Positions 1 to 6,515 of a DNA stretch of 6,639 bases are shown in pieces. The stretch's first letter is position 1. Each line of letters begins with the position of its first letter. A program made the translations under genes and the position numbers. The notes below the pieces were generated by a model. The model did not search any database, was not told the DNA's origin, and worked only from the letters and a program-made list of their open reading frames with translations. Source of the DNA: Eubacteriales bacterium (lineage in GTDB: Bacteria; Bacillota_A; Clostridia; Lachnospirales; Lachnospiraceae). Location: the NCBI GenBank assembly GCA_030527765.1, contig JAUNAE010000212.1, forward strand, positions 1 through 6,639, written 5' to 3'.

Positions 1-27
1 CCTGTTCTTCACTTATACCTGTTCTTC
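1..27. repeat. 10-nt direct repeat at the 3' end of the transporter gene
   Basis: CCTGTTCTTC occurs at 1-10 and again at 18-27, a 17-nt period spanning the transporter stop codon. On the minus strand this reads GAAGAACAGG, then TATAAGT, then GAAGAACAGG. The first copy encodes the protein's final EEQV. The second lies just past the TAA stop, where a GTG (10-12) could begin a downstream gene. It is either a small local duplication or part of the next gene's translation start. The window edge prevents a decision. Confidence 0.35.
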
Positions 28-1542
28 TTTAAGATTCTTTTCTACGTTCAGTTTCCAGATCAGGATGATACTGATGGCAAAGGTAATGATGTCCACCACA
101 AGATACAAGAAGGCAAGTACCTGCTCGACGCCACCCATCTGGCGATAAGCGATTTCGCCGGTCCATGTAGCAAGATTCTCAATCGGCATCTTAGCCACCG
201 GATCTGCCGGAATACCGGTATTGACGTAACCCGCAAACTTCAGTAATCCATTCAGAATACCATTGCACAATCCCCCCAGCGCTCCAAAGATCGCACTGTA
301 AATCGCCATGGTGAAACCATCGCTTCGGAATCCGTTTTTTGCCTCCAGATGATCCAGCACATCGGACACAAGCGCCAGCATGACAAACTGTGCCGGGATG
401 ATGCCAAGACTCTTCAGAAAGATTCCGACACATACGGTTTTGAAATCATGGACATTCAGAAAAGCGACCATACCGCCGGCAATTCCGAGGAACAGACCCA
501 ACACAATCGAGTTCTTTTTGCCCAGTTTCTTTGCAATCGGCCAGGCAACGACCATACCGAGAACCGACGGAATACCGCCGATCACACCCAGAGCGGACAT
601 CATCGTTCCGGAAGTCTGCTCAGGGCTCACTGAATTCATAACATCATCAAACATCCAGCGGACATAAAAGCCCATCATTCCGTTCTTAAACGCCTGTCCC
701 ATCTGGAAGATCAAAACAAAAAGAATGATCATCCACCAGTACTTATCACTGGTACATGCTTTTGCGTGCTGTTTCATAGAAACCACAGAGGCAGAAGTTT
801 TCTGTTCGACACCCTGAGATTCCTCCGTAATTCTTTCTCTTGTAAAATAGTACTCCAGGAGAACACCAATTGCAGTCACAACTGCCAGAGCAAGGGCCAG
901 AACTCTCCAGTGCTGATAACTTGCCGCCGCATCCAGACCATTCTCCCCGACAACAAACATATAGCTCTGCAGGAAAAACGGCACAAGAATACTTCCGCCA
1001 AGTCCCGCTGCCGCTACTGTGGAAGCATTGGACAGAGTTGCGAGAATACCTCTCTTATCAGTATCTCTTGTAGAAAGAGAAACCATGGAGTTGTGTGCCG
1101 TATAATAACACGGATAAGCAATTGCATAGTAGAGATTATAAGACACGGTAATACCAATGATCTGCACGATTGCGCTTCCCTCGAAAGGCACTGAAAACAT
1201 AAGAAGCATGGCAATTGCCAGAATCGGGATCGAGATCAGCAAATATGGTCTGGCTTTCCCCTGAGAAGTACGGGTCGAGTCAATCATTCTTCCGATCATG
1301 ATATTTCCCAGTATGACAAATACAACGGAAAACATTGGAAGAATGGTAGAAAATACGCCAAGTTTGGTCCATCCAATGACATCTACATAGTATCGATTCA
1401 GATAGGCCGCAAAAATCGCATTGGAAATCAATGCCATAAATGGTGAAACAAAATATCCGAATCCAATCTCATTCCACCGAACCTGATCGGACTTGATCTT
1501 TGTCCGAAAAACTTTCTTTTCAAAAACCTGTTCTAATTTCAT
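13..1542 (-). CDS. GPH-family (MelB-like) sugar:cation symporter, MFS
   Basis: This 509-residue polytopic membrane protein is about the usual size for the glycoside-pentoside-hexuronide:cation symporter family (TC 2.A.2), which imports sugars or glycosides with Na+ or H+. About twelve hydrophobic segments are visible. Family landmarks are the loop 2-3 motif at residues 86-102 (RMIDST, then QGKARPYLL), the segment RDTDKRG near 159-165, a long central cytoplasmic loop around 235-265, and the late motif SDVLDHLEAKNG (393-404) matching the family's ADxxDYxExKTG pattern. The ATG at 1542 is chosen because AAGGAGG lies 5 nt upstream; a TTG eight codons earlier would put that Shine-Dalgarno inside the gene. 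The gene is transcribed away from the zinc-ribbon gene on the other side of a 151-bp region. No clear -10/-35 pair was found for it. The substrate is not readable; a beta-glucan oligosaccharide is a guess from the nearby GH9 gene. The family call is firm. Confidence 0.9.
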   Translation of the reverse strand: MKLEQVFEKKVFRTKIKSDQVRWNEIGFGYFVSPFMALISNAIFAAYLNRYYVDVIGWTKLGVFSTILPMFSVVFVILGNIMIGRMIDSTRTSQGKARPYLLISIPILAIAMLLMFSVPFEGSAIVQIIGITVSYNLYYAIAYPCYYTAHNSMVSLSTRDTDKRGILATLSNASTVAAAGLGGSILVPFFLQSYMFVVGENGLDAAASYQHWRVLALALAVVTAIGVLLEYYFTRERITEESQGVEQKTSASVVSMKQHAKACTSDKYWWMIILFVLIFQMGQAFKNGMMGFYVRWMFDDVMNSVSPEQTSGTMMSALGVIGGIPSVLGMVVAWPIAKKLGKKNSIVLGLFLGIAGGMVAFLNVHDFKTVCVGIFLKSLGIIPAQFVMLALVSDVLDHLEAKNGFRSDGFTMAIYSAIFGALGGLCNGILNGLLKFAGYVNTGIPADPVAKMPIENLATWTGEIAYRQMGGVEQVLAFLYLVVDIITFAISIILIWKLNVEKNLKEEQV

Positions 1543-1547
1543 TTGCT

Positions 1548-1554
1548 CCTCCTT
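1548..1554 (-). promoter_or_regulatory. Shine-Dalgarno of the symporter gene (decides the start)
   Basis: The minus strand reads AAGGAGG, then a 5-nt spacer, then ATG at 1542. This fixes the start at MKLEQVF rather than the upstream TTG at 1566, which has no comparable site. Confidence 0.85.
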
Positions 1555-1586
1555 TTTTATGTTCAAATAAATCTTTTCCCGGAGTC

Positions 1587-1609
1587 AAGCGGTCATTCGC
1601 AATCCGCTT
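1587..1609. repeat. Inverted repeat in the divergent intergenic region
   Basis: AAGCGG (1587-1592) and CCGCTT (1604-1609) form 6-bp perfect arms around an 11-nt centre, between the two divergent gene starts. The position, 45-67 nt upstream of the symporter ATG, would suit a regulator operator or an mRNA leader hairpin. A related GCGGT occurs nearby around 1622-1626. No regulator family is recognised from it, and a 6-bp repeat can arise by chance. Confidence 0.3.
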
Positions 1610-1635
1610 CCGTTACTTGATGCGGTTAAAACATT

Positions 1636-1666
1636 TTTACGGAACATGCAATTTCACGAATACAAT
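1636..1666 (+). promoter_or_regulatory. Candidate sigma-A promoter of the membrane/zinc-ribbon gene
   Basis: The -35-like TTTACG (1636-1641) and the -10-like TACAAT (1661-1666, one mismatch to TATAAT) are separated by 19 nt. The -10 is good; the spacing is longer than the preferred 17. Transcription from about 1673 would give a leader of roughly 20 nt carrying the Shine-Dalgarno at 1680-1686. Confidence 0.4.
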
Positions 1667-1679
1667 GAAACCAGTTCAA

Positions 1680-1686
1680 AAGGAGG
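1680..1686 (+). promoter_or_regulatory. Shine-Dalgarno of the membrane/zinc-ribbon gene (decides the start)
   Basis: AAGGAGG is followed by a 7-nt spacer and ATG at 1694. This favours MYSEMPNQ as the N-terminus over an in-frame ATG at 1646, which would place this site inside the gene and has no good site of its own. Confidence 0.85.
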
Positions 1687-1693
1687 AATTCAC

Positions 1694-2452
1694 ATGTATT
1701 CAGAAATGCCAAATCAATTTTATAAAAGATCAGACCACCTGGGAAAATTTGCTGCTGCAGCTGCTTTGCTTGCCGCACTCTTTCCGATCTTATCCTACCT
1801 GAATGTCCATTTTTCCAATACACAAGGAGCCGGTTTTACAGAAGACAGCTCCATCTATTGGTCAAGTCTGGCATGTGTCGGATTGTATCTCGTACTCACC
1901 TTTTTTCTTTTCACAGAGGTTTCCCCATACAAACTCGGCATCTTAATGTTTTTGTTAAGTGGATGCTATGTTGCCTCTTTTTTATGGAGAGTCGTATCCG
2001 ACTTTGTGTTTGAAGATAAATTACATTATTTTGTCTATTTCTTCAACATCATTGCAGGTGTCTGCTGGCTGCTGCTTGGAATTTGGTCCATCATCAATTC
2101 CCGGTATAAGTACAGCCGATTAACCCGTATCGTAAAGCTTAGCTGGCTTCCAACCATCGCCCTTGGCGCCACAACAATTATGTACATCTATGACGGAATT
2201 GCAAGGTATTATCATCCTCGCATTCTCTTCACACTACTGACTTCACGAATCGAACTTTTTCTGCTGTTCATACTCGTAACTCTTTACTTAAGCGCCAACA
2301 CCATAAAGTTCCGACCGGTTACAACAATTCCGGTAAATCACTATTCTATGGTACCTCAGTGGAATACAGCGGTATTAAACTGCTGCCCTCATTGTGGACA
2401 GCCACTCGATTATGATTCCTATTTCTGCAAAAAATGCGGAAGTCGAATCTGA
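1694..2452 (+). CDS. Uncharacterised six-TM membrane protein with C-terminal zinc ribbon
   Basis: I do not recognise the family of this 252-residue protein. Six hydrophobic segments can be placed at about residues 18-37, 56-73, 81-98, 112-134, 149-167 and 180-201. A soluble linker of about 25 residues follows, then a compact zinc-ribbon knuckle pair at the extreme C-terminus: CPHC (C231, C234), ten residues, CKKC (C245, C248), ending GSRI. Such CxxC...CxxC zinc ribbons are common in Firmicutes at one end of small membrane proteins of unknown role; they usually bind structural zinc, probably on the cytoplasmic side. With an even number of segments both termini should lie in the cytoplasm (inference). 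The gene has its own candidate promoter, diverges from the symporter and converges on the GH9 gene, with a hairpin 48 nt past its stop. Nothing links it to sugar use except position. A sensor, a membrane-stress protein or an accessory factor are all possible. The coding call is strong; the function is unknown. Confidence 0.85.
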   Translation: MYSEMPNQFYKRSDHLGKFAAAAALLAALFPILSYLNVHFSNTQGAGFTEDSSIYWSSLACVGLYLVLTFFLFTEVSPYKLGILMFLLSGCYVASFLWRVVSDFVFEDKLHYFVYFFNIIAGVCWLLLGIWSIINSRYKYSRLTRIVKLSWLPTIALGATTIMYIYDGIARYYHPRILFTLLTSRIELFLLFILVTLYLSANTIKFRPVTTIPVNHYSMVPQWNTAVLNCCPHCGQPLDYDSYFCKKCGSRI

Positions 2453-2500
2453 TCCGAAAACCAAACAGACCTTCATAATCCTCTTTGCTGTTTGCTCATG

Positions 2501-2535
2501 AACGTAGATCAGCCGCTTCGCAGCTGATCTGCGTT
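2501..2535 (+). terminator. Hairpin between convergent genes, likely terminator
   Basis: AACGTAGATCAGC (2501-2513) pairs with GCTGATCTGCGTT (2523-2535), a 13-bp stem with one U-G wobble and a 9-nt loop containing CTTCG. The plus-strand tail is T-rich but short and interrupted (TTTGACTTATT). It lies 48 nt past the zinc-ribbon gene's stop and 4 nt past the GH9 stop, so it may end transcripts from both sides. The minus-strand tail is poor in T. Confidence 0.6.
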
Positions 2536-2539
2536 TGAC

Positions 2540-4720
2540 TTATTCCACAAGTGCGTTGATTCCGGCGATCAGATATACCAGCGGGGAGTTCCAATATATG
2601 GTGATCTCGTTGGTAGAGTAGCTCTGATCATTATCAATATAGCATGCAGCCGGTGCCGCACCTTGCAGTGCACTGGCTGCACAAGGATCCTGCAGACCTG
2701 CATTTGGGCCGCCCACAAGCATACCCTTCACCGCTGTTCCAACATACTGGGACGGACGATGATGCGGATTTTCCGCCGGGCGGGCGCCATAACCTGTTAC
2801 ATAACTATAGGAAGTCGTATTATTTCCAAGCAAATAATGGAGCTGCTGCTCTATCGCCGTTACATATGCATCATCCGGCCGGAACTCATTTGCCATAAGC
2901 ATAATGACCCCTTTATTCGCCAGGTACATATTGCTTCCCCAGACATATTCCTCCGGAGTCAGAGAAGACCCGTAAGAATCCGTCTGCGCATTGGCAAGTG
3001 CCGCCTGTGCAATCGCTTCCAGACGTGATACTGCAGTTTTACCAAAGGAATCCTGCTCATCGGCAGCATGTGCATACGCATACAATCCATAAACCCCGAC
3101 ATCCTGCCAGCCAAGATCTGCCTGGATGGTGGAAACATCCATCTGAGAAGCCGCCTTTGCATAAACAGATTCTCCCGTTGTCCGGTAAAGTTCTGCCGCT
3201 GCCCAGAAACGCTCATCCGTATCTCTTGGATCGTCATATTCACCGGTCACAATTCCCGAAGGATTTTTAAATCCAACGGTATCAGAAGGTGTCTGCTCAA
3301 AATATGCCCATGCTTTCGAAGCTGCTTCCAGACAGGTTTTCTTATATGCTTCTTCCGGATACAATCGCGCGGCCATTGCCATAATCGCCGCAAAATCTGC
3401 AGTCGCTGTAGTTGAAATCGGAGAAATTACCATTTTTTCTGTTTCATCCTGTGGCATGACAACACCCGGGAAATTCTCTCCGGTAATTTTGTGGTAGACT
3501 CCACCTGTCGCAGGATCCTGCATGGTGAGAAGCCAGTCAAGTTCGTATTTCACTTCATCCAGTATGTCCGGTATTCCATTTCCACTCTCCGGAATCCCGG
3601 TATCATCTCCGAACTGACCCCCGTAATTTTCATAAGCGAGAAGCAAATCTGCTGCTGCTTTGGCACCGGCCACAACATATCGTCCATAATCTCCGGCATC
3701 ATGCCATCCACCGTGGCTTACAATGCTTTCTCCGGCTTTTCCATAGATTTCCCCATCCTGTGTATGGCAGGCTTCATGACCGTAAACCGGATCTTCTACA
3801 ACACCACAACGCTGGAGATAAAACAGATGAAACGCATCTGCAGCCAGATCCTGATAAACATTCTCGTCGATCCGGAAAGGCGCAGACTCCCCATATCCCT
3901 CAGCCGAGAGCTTATATACACCGGGTGTTGTCAGAGCGGAAAAATCCGCAAGAGCGGTTGTTTCCTGAGAACCTGCATTGAACTGTTCCTGTGTCAGTTC
4001 ACCGTTATAGACAGAATTCCCTTTTTCATCCAGAACCGCAAAGGTGCCTCCTGCGGCTCCGCCACGTATAACAGCCTGTTTCAGAGATGCCGGTTTATAA
4101 CCGACCTGATTAAGATTTATTTTCATAATAGTGTTCCCTTCTTCCGGGCTTACTGCCCCGGAATCATCGATTAAACAGATGACAAAATTGTCAAAACAGA
4201 GGCTATGGAATCCAATATTCCCGGGAGCCCCATCCTGGACTCCAAGATTCAGGCAAAAGCGCGGAGCCATATCCGAAGCTTCTTCCATCTTGAAGGTCGT
4301 CTCATAATGTGTCATTTCTGTACCGACGGACATTTTGTCCGTAGCATAAGCATGATAATCTCCGCCATTCAGCTGAACACGCCACTGAAAAGAGCGCTGA
4401 ACAGACGAAGAAACATCAAAGGAAATTCTGTACGTACAGCCTTCTCTCATTTGAAAACCATCCCAGTACGTTTGCACAGAATAGTCTTCCGGACCTACGT
4501 CTTCGATGTCCACCTGAAGCTGTCCCTGTCCATTTACAAACTGGGAAGCACGTCCATTTTCCAGGTACATAGACCAGGAACCGATCCCCTCGGTGAAATC
4601 CCCCTGCGTTATAAGATTATCCTCAGATCCCGCCCATGCAGAACACGGGGATGCGACACACAATGTCTGGGTGAGTGCAGCGCAGAGAAGCACTGCTCTC
4701 AGCTTACGTTTTCTTCTCAT
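2540..4720 (-). CDS. Secreted GH9 beta-glucanase (CBM4/9-like, Ig-like, GH9)
   Basis: This 726-residue glycoside hydrolase family 9 enzyme is an inverting beta-1,4-glucanase exported from the cell. A signal peptide (basic MRRKRK, hydrophobic core, likely cleavage after AWA at residue 30) precedes a CBM4/9-like carbohydrate-binding module (about 35-185, beginning NLITQGDFTEGIGSW). Next come the cellulase N-terminal Ig-like domain (about 199-285, KINLNQVGYKP) and the catalytic domain (about 288-726). Catalytic landmarks are intact: GGWHDAGDYG with D341 and D344 (base region); the GH9 signature S639-R655 with H653; and STNEITIYWNSPLVYLIA with E705 as the general acid. The order resembles the N-terminal part of clostridial CelK/CbhA enzymes, but the protein ends right after the catalytic domain, with no dockerin, linker or anchor, so it is probably released freely. 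ATG 4720 has GGAGG 6 nt upstream. A hairpin separates it from the SGNH gene, so it likely has its own promoter. Endo versus exo action and the exact glucan cannot be told. Confidence 0.95.
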   Translation of the reverse strand: MRRKRKLRAVLLCAALTQTLCVASPCSAWAGSEDNLITQGDFTEGIGSWSMYLENGRASQFVNGQGQLQVDIEDVGPEDYSVQTYWDGFQMREGCTYRISFDVSSSVQRSFQWRVQLNGGDYHAYATDKMSVGTEMTHYETTFKMEEASDMAPRFCLNLGVQDGAPGNIGFHSLCFDNFVICLIDDSGAVSPEEGNTIMKINLNQVGYKPASLKQAVIRGGAAGGTFAVLDEKGNSVYNGELTQEQFNAGSQETTALADFSALTTPGVYKLSAEGYGESAPFRIDENVYQDLAADAFHLFYLQRCGVVEDPVYGHEACHTQDGEIYGKAGESIVSHGGWHDAGDYGRYVVAGAKAAADLLLAYENYGGQFGDDTGIPESGNGIPDILDEVKYELDWLLTMQDPATGGVYHKITGENFPGVVMPQDETEKMVISPISTTATADFAAIMAMAARLYPEEAYKKTCLEAASKAWAYFEQTPSDTVGFKNPSGIVTGEYDDPRDTDERFWAAAELYRTTGESVYAKAASQMDVSTIQADLGWQDVGVYGLYAYAHAADEQDSFGKTAVSRLEAIAQAALANAQTDSYGSSLTPEEYVWGSNMYLANKGVIMLMANEFRPDDAYVTAIEQQLHYLLGNNTTSYSYVTGYGARPAENPHHRPSQYVGTAVKGMLVGGPNAGLQDPCAASALQGAAPAACYIDNDQSYSTNEITIYWNSPLVYLIAGINALVE

Positions 4721-4765
4721 GAAACACCTCCAATACCAGAGTCAAATCCTGTCACTGATATATTA

Positions 4766-4794
4766 ACTGTACCGTATATTGATGTGGTGGTAAA
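4766..4794 (-). promoter_or_regulatory. Weak candidate promoter of the GH9 gene
   Basis: The minus strand reads TTTACC (4789-4794), 17 nt, TACAGT (4766-4771); each hexamer matches the sigma-A consensus at four of six positions. A/T tracts lie just upstream (about 4797-4836). Transcription would start near 4759, giving a leader of about 38 nt with the GGAGG site. Other weak pairs exist in this AT-rich stretch, so the exact site is uncertain. I saw no convincing catabolite-response (cre) operator. Confidence 0.3.
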
Positions 4795-4864
4795 GGAATT
4801 TTTTTATTGAAAAAACATACAAAAAATCAATGATAATATTCCCAAAATTATTAGGCTTTTTCAA

Positions 4865-4910
4865 ACAACAACAGCTTTATTTCTATCGCACGAAATAAAG
4901 CTGTTGTTGT
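4865..4910 (-). terminator. Perfect 19-bp hairpin, likely terminator of the SGNH gene
   Basis: The arms 4865-4883 and 4892-4910 are exact reverse complements (19 bp) around an 8-nt loop, TATCGCAC. The hairpin begins 25 nt past the SGNH stop codon. On the minus strand an A-rich run (AAAAAATATATAAT) precedes the stem and a short TTTG follows it. The plus strand has the better T-tail (ATTATATATTTTTT). This is the usual look of a bidirectional rho-independent terminator, and the minus-strand gene is the only one reading into it. It separates the SGNH and GH9 transcripts. Confidence 0.7.
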
Positions 4911-4935
4911 ATTATATATTTTTTAGAATTATTAA

Positions 4936-6378
4936 TCAAATGCTGTTGTTGACGCTGTCCACGACATATTTGAAAATCCGCAAGTATGTATTCGTGCTGT
5001 AATGCAGTCCGTCATCAATTCCTGAATTGTTGAAATTTGAGAGGGCCTGGTCAAAAACATATCCTGTTCGCTGAAGATATTTGCATGTGTCAATCACTTT
5101 CATGCCTTTGACGGATTTCAGCATTTTGTTGCGCTGCTGGTAAATTTTGTAATAGCGAGGCATGCCGTCTGTTGCTTCCACCATGATCTGGTTGTATGGA
5201 TTGATGGTTGCCGTAAAAAGTGAGACATTCATATCAGCGGTATCCTTAACGAACTTTGTATAGGAAGTATAATAATCATCAGGTTTCACCAGATGATTCA
5301 CACCAAGCATCATTACAACAGCTACCGGTTTATTGGATTGATTCTGTCGGATTTTCTGAATGATTAACTTCTTTCCGGTTTCATCGAACCACTGCAGGCC
5401 CTCTCCTTCCATTCCGATAATTTCAACATTGCTGTTGTCTTTGAAATAATCCAGATGCTGAAGCCGCAGGTTCGTGCGGTTTGCCCGGGAGTCCCCGACG
5501 ATAATCAGTTTGCTGTACTTCTTTGAAAGAGATGGGAGAGAATTCGGCCGAGTTACAGAGGAATTCTCACAGTAAACCGCATATAAGTTTGTTTTAGCTG
5601 ATTTTAGCACTACGACATCTCCCGGATAATAAGAAACTTTTTTGATGTCATGTGTTCGGAACGTGGACCATCCGACAAATGTACGCGTTGCCTCATCTTT
5701 TTCGACCGGTACTTCAAAGTTCTTCTGAGTGATCACACTCTTGAGTTGTTTGCCATAATCATCATATAGAATGACCTCATATGGATGAGATACTCCAACG
5801 GTAAAGGTGAGTGTTGCTTTGTGAAAAGTTTTCGTATCTTTTGCAGTTACCGTAATTTTGGTCTTACCCGGATGAATTGCTTTAATGACACCTTTTTCAT
5901 TAATTGTTGCCACGTCTTTGTTGGAAGAGTGATAGGTGCATGTTGTGCGAGCCTTTGCCTGCAGGGAATGGGTCATCCCACCGAAGAAATTTTCGGATGG
6001 TTTCACTACAGTGATTTTTTGTTTTTGTCTTGAAACAGTCACCGGAATTTTGATGCAGGTATAACGATATTTCGCTGAAGTCAGGTAAGAGACATACAGG
6101 TATGTCTTTCCTTCTTTTAATCCGCAAATTTGGTTGTTTTGGATTTTTGCAACGGATGTGTCATCGATCTTATATACACGTTTTCCAAATCCCTGATAGT
6201 TCAATGATTTATTATGTCCCACATAAATCCTGATGGAGGACGGTCCTGCAATTTGCTGAGAGGGCTTTTCTGCTGTTTTTGCAAATACGGTGGAAGACGC
6301 AAGCAGTGTCAGCAGTAACCATAAGGAAAAACAAATGAACCATTTCTTTTTCAAAGAGTTTCTGTTTCCATGAATCAT
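4936..6378 (-). CDS. Secreted SGNH/GDSL-type hydrolase with Big_2-like and InlB-type repeats
   Basis: This 480-residue exported protein has four parts. First is a signal peptide (basic NSLKKK, hydrophobic 13-30, likely cleavage after VFA at 33). Second are two bacterial Ig-like (Big_2-like) repeats: a diverged one at about 45-116 and a clearer one at about 120-195 (DVATINEKGVIKAIHPGKTKITV). Third is an InlB/Listeria-Bacteroides type repeat at about 199-270 (ILYDDYGK to FVGWST to NLYAVY). Fourth is a C-terminal SGNH domain (about 286-480). SGNH landmarks are GDSR with candidate nucleophile S297, a glycine-rich stretch near 322-327, GVNH with N361, and DGLH with D456 and H459. The family includes polysaccharide and peptidoglycan O-acetylesterases, so deacylation of a glycan is plausible but unproven. 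No LPXTG motif or C-terminal membrane anchor is seen. The ATG at 6378 has GAGG 11 nt upstream, a rather long spacing. A strong promoter and a following hairpin suggest a single-gene transcript. Confidence 0.85.
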   Translation of the reverse strand: MIHGNRNSLKKKWFICFSLWLLLTLLASSTVFAKTAEKPSQQIAGPSSIRIYVGHNKSLNYQGFGKRVYKIDDTSVAKIQNNQICGLKEGKTYLYVSYLTSAKYRYTCIKIPVTVSRQKQKITVVKPSENFFGGMTHSLQAKARTTCTYHSSNKDVATINEKGVIKAIHPGKTKITVTAKDTKTFHKATLTFTVGVSHPYEVILYDDYGKQLKSVITQKNFEVPVEKDEATRTFVGWSTFRTHDIKKVSYYPGDVVVLKSAKTNLYAVYCENSSVTRPNSLPSLSKKYSKLIIVGDSRANRTNLRLQHLDYFKDNSNVEIIGMEGEGLQWFDETGKKLIIQKIRQNQSNKPVAVVMMLGVNHLVKPDDYYTSYTKFVKDTADMNVSLFTATINPYNQIMVEATDGMPRYYKIYQQRNKMLKSVKGMKVIDTCKYLQRTGYVFDQALSNFNNSGIDDGLHYSTNTYLRIFKYVVDSVNNSI

Positions 6379-6429
6379 ATAAATTTTATCCTCGTTCTTC
6401 TAGTCATCTTTTGTAAGTTTCACAACCAA

Positions 6430-6458
6430 ATTATAAGCTTTTGTTATATCCGTTACAA
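6430..6458 (-). promoter_or_regulatory. Sigma-A promoter of the SGNH hydrolase gene
   Basis: The minus strand reads TTGTAA (6453-6458), exactly 17 nt, then TATAAT (6430-6435), a perfect -10. Transcription would start near 6423, giving a leader of about 45 nt before ATG 6378. It is the best promoter match in the window. The surrounding 6379-6515 stretch is AT-rich and otherwise shows no gene. Confidence 0.7.
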
Positions 6459-6515
6459 ATGATTTCTTGAATTTGATTTCACTTTCCTTTATTTAGAAGT
6501 ATATTCCAATCACGT

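Noticed and set aside
349..1194. Several plus-strand frames opposite the symporter gene
   Set aside because: They overlap one another in different frames, lack domains, and are explained by the codon pattern of the symporter on the other strand.
1543..1566. Eight extra N-terminal codons on the symporter from a TTG start
   Set aside because: The added codons are the AAGGAGG ribosome binding site itself read as KKEE; the ATG at 1542 is properly spaced from that site.
1646..1693. Sixteen extra N-terminal codons on the zinc-ribbon membrane protein
   Set aside because: This start would overlap the candidate -10 and the Shine-Dalgarno, and it has no ribosome binding site of its own. ATG 1694 is better.
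3491..4174. 227-residue plus-strand frame antisense to the GH9 gene
   Set aside because: It is a mirror frame of a well-supported GH9 gene whose motifs span the same bases. It shows no domain and no ribosome binding site.
4205..4810. 201-residue plus-strand frame antisense to the GH9 N-terminus
   Set aside because: It lies opposite the signal peptide and CBM region, is rich in Arg, His and Ser as expected of a shadow frame, and has no translation signal.
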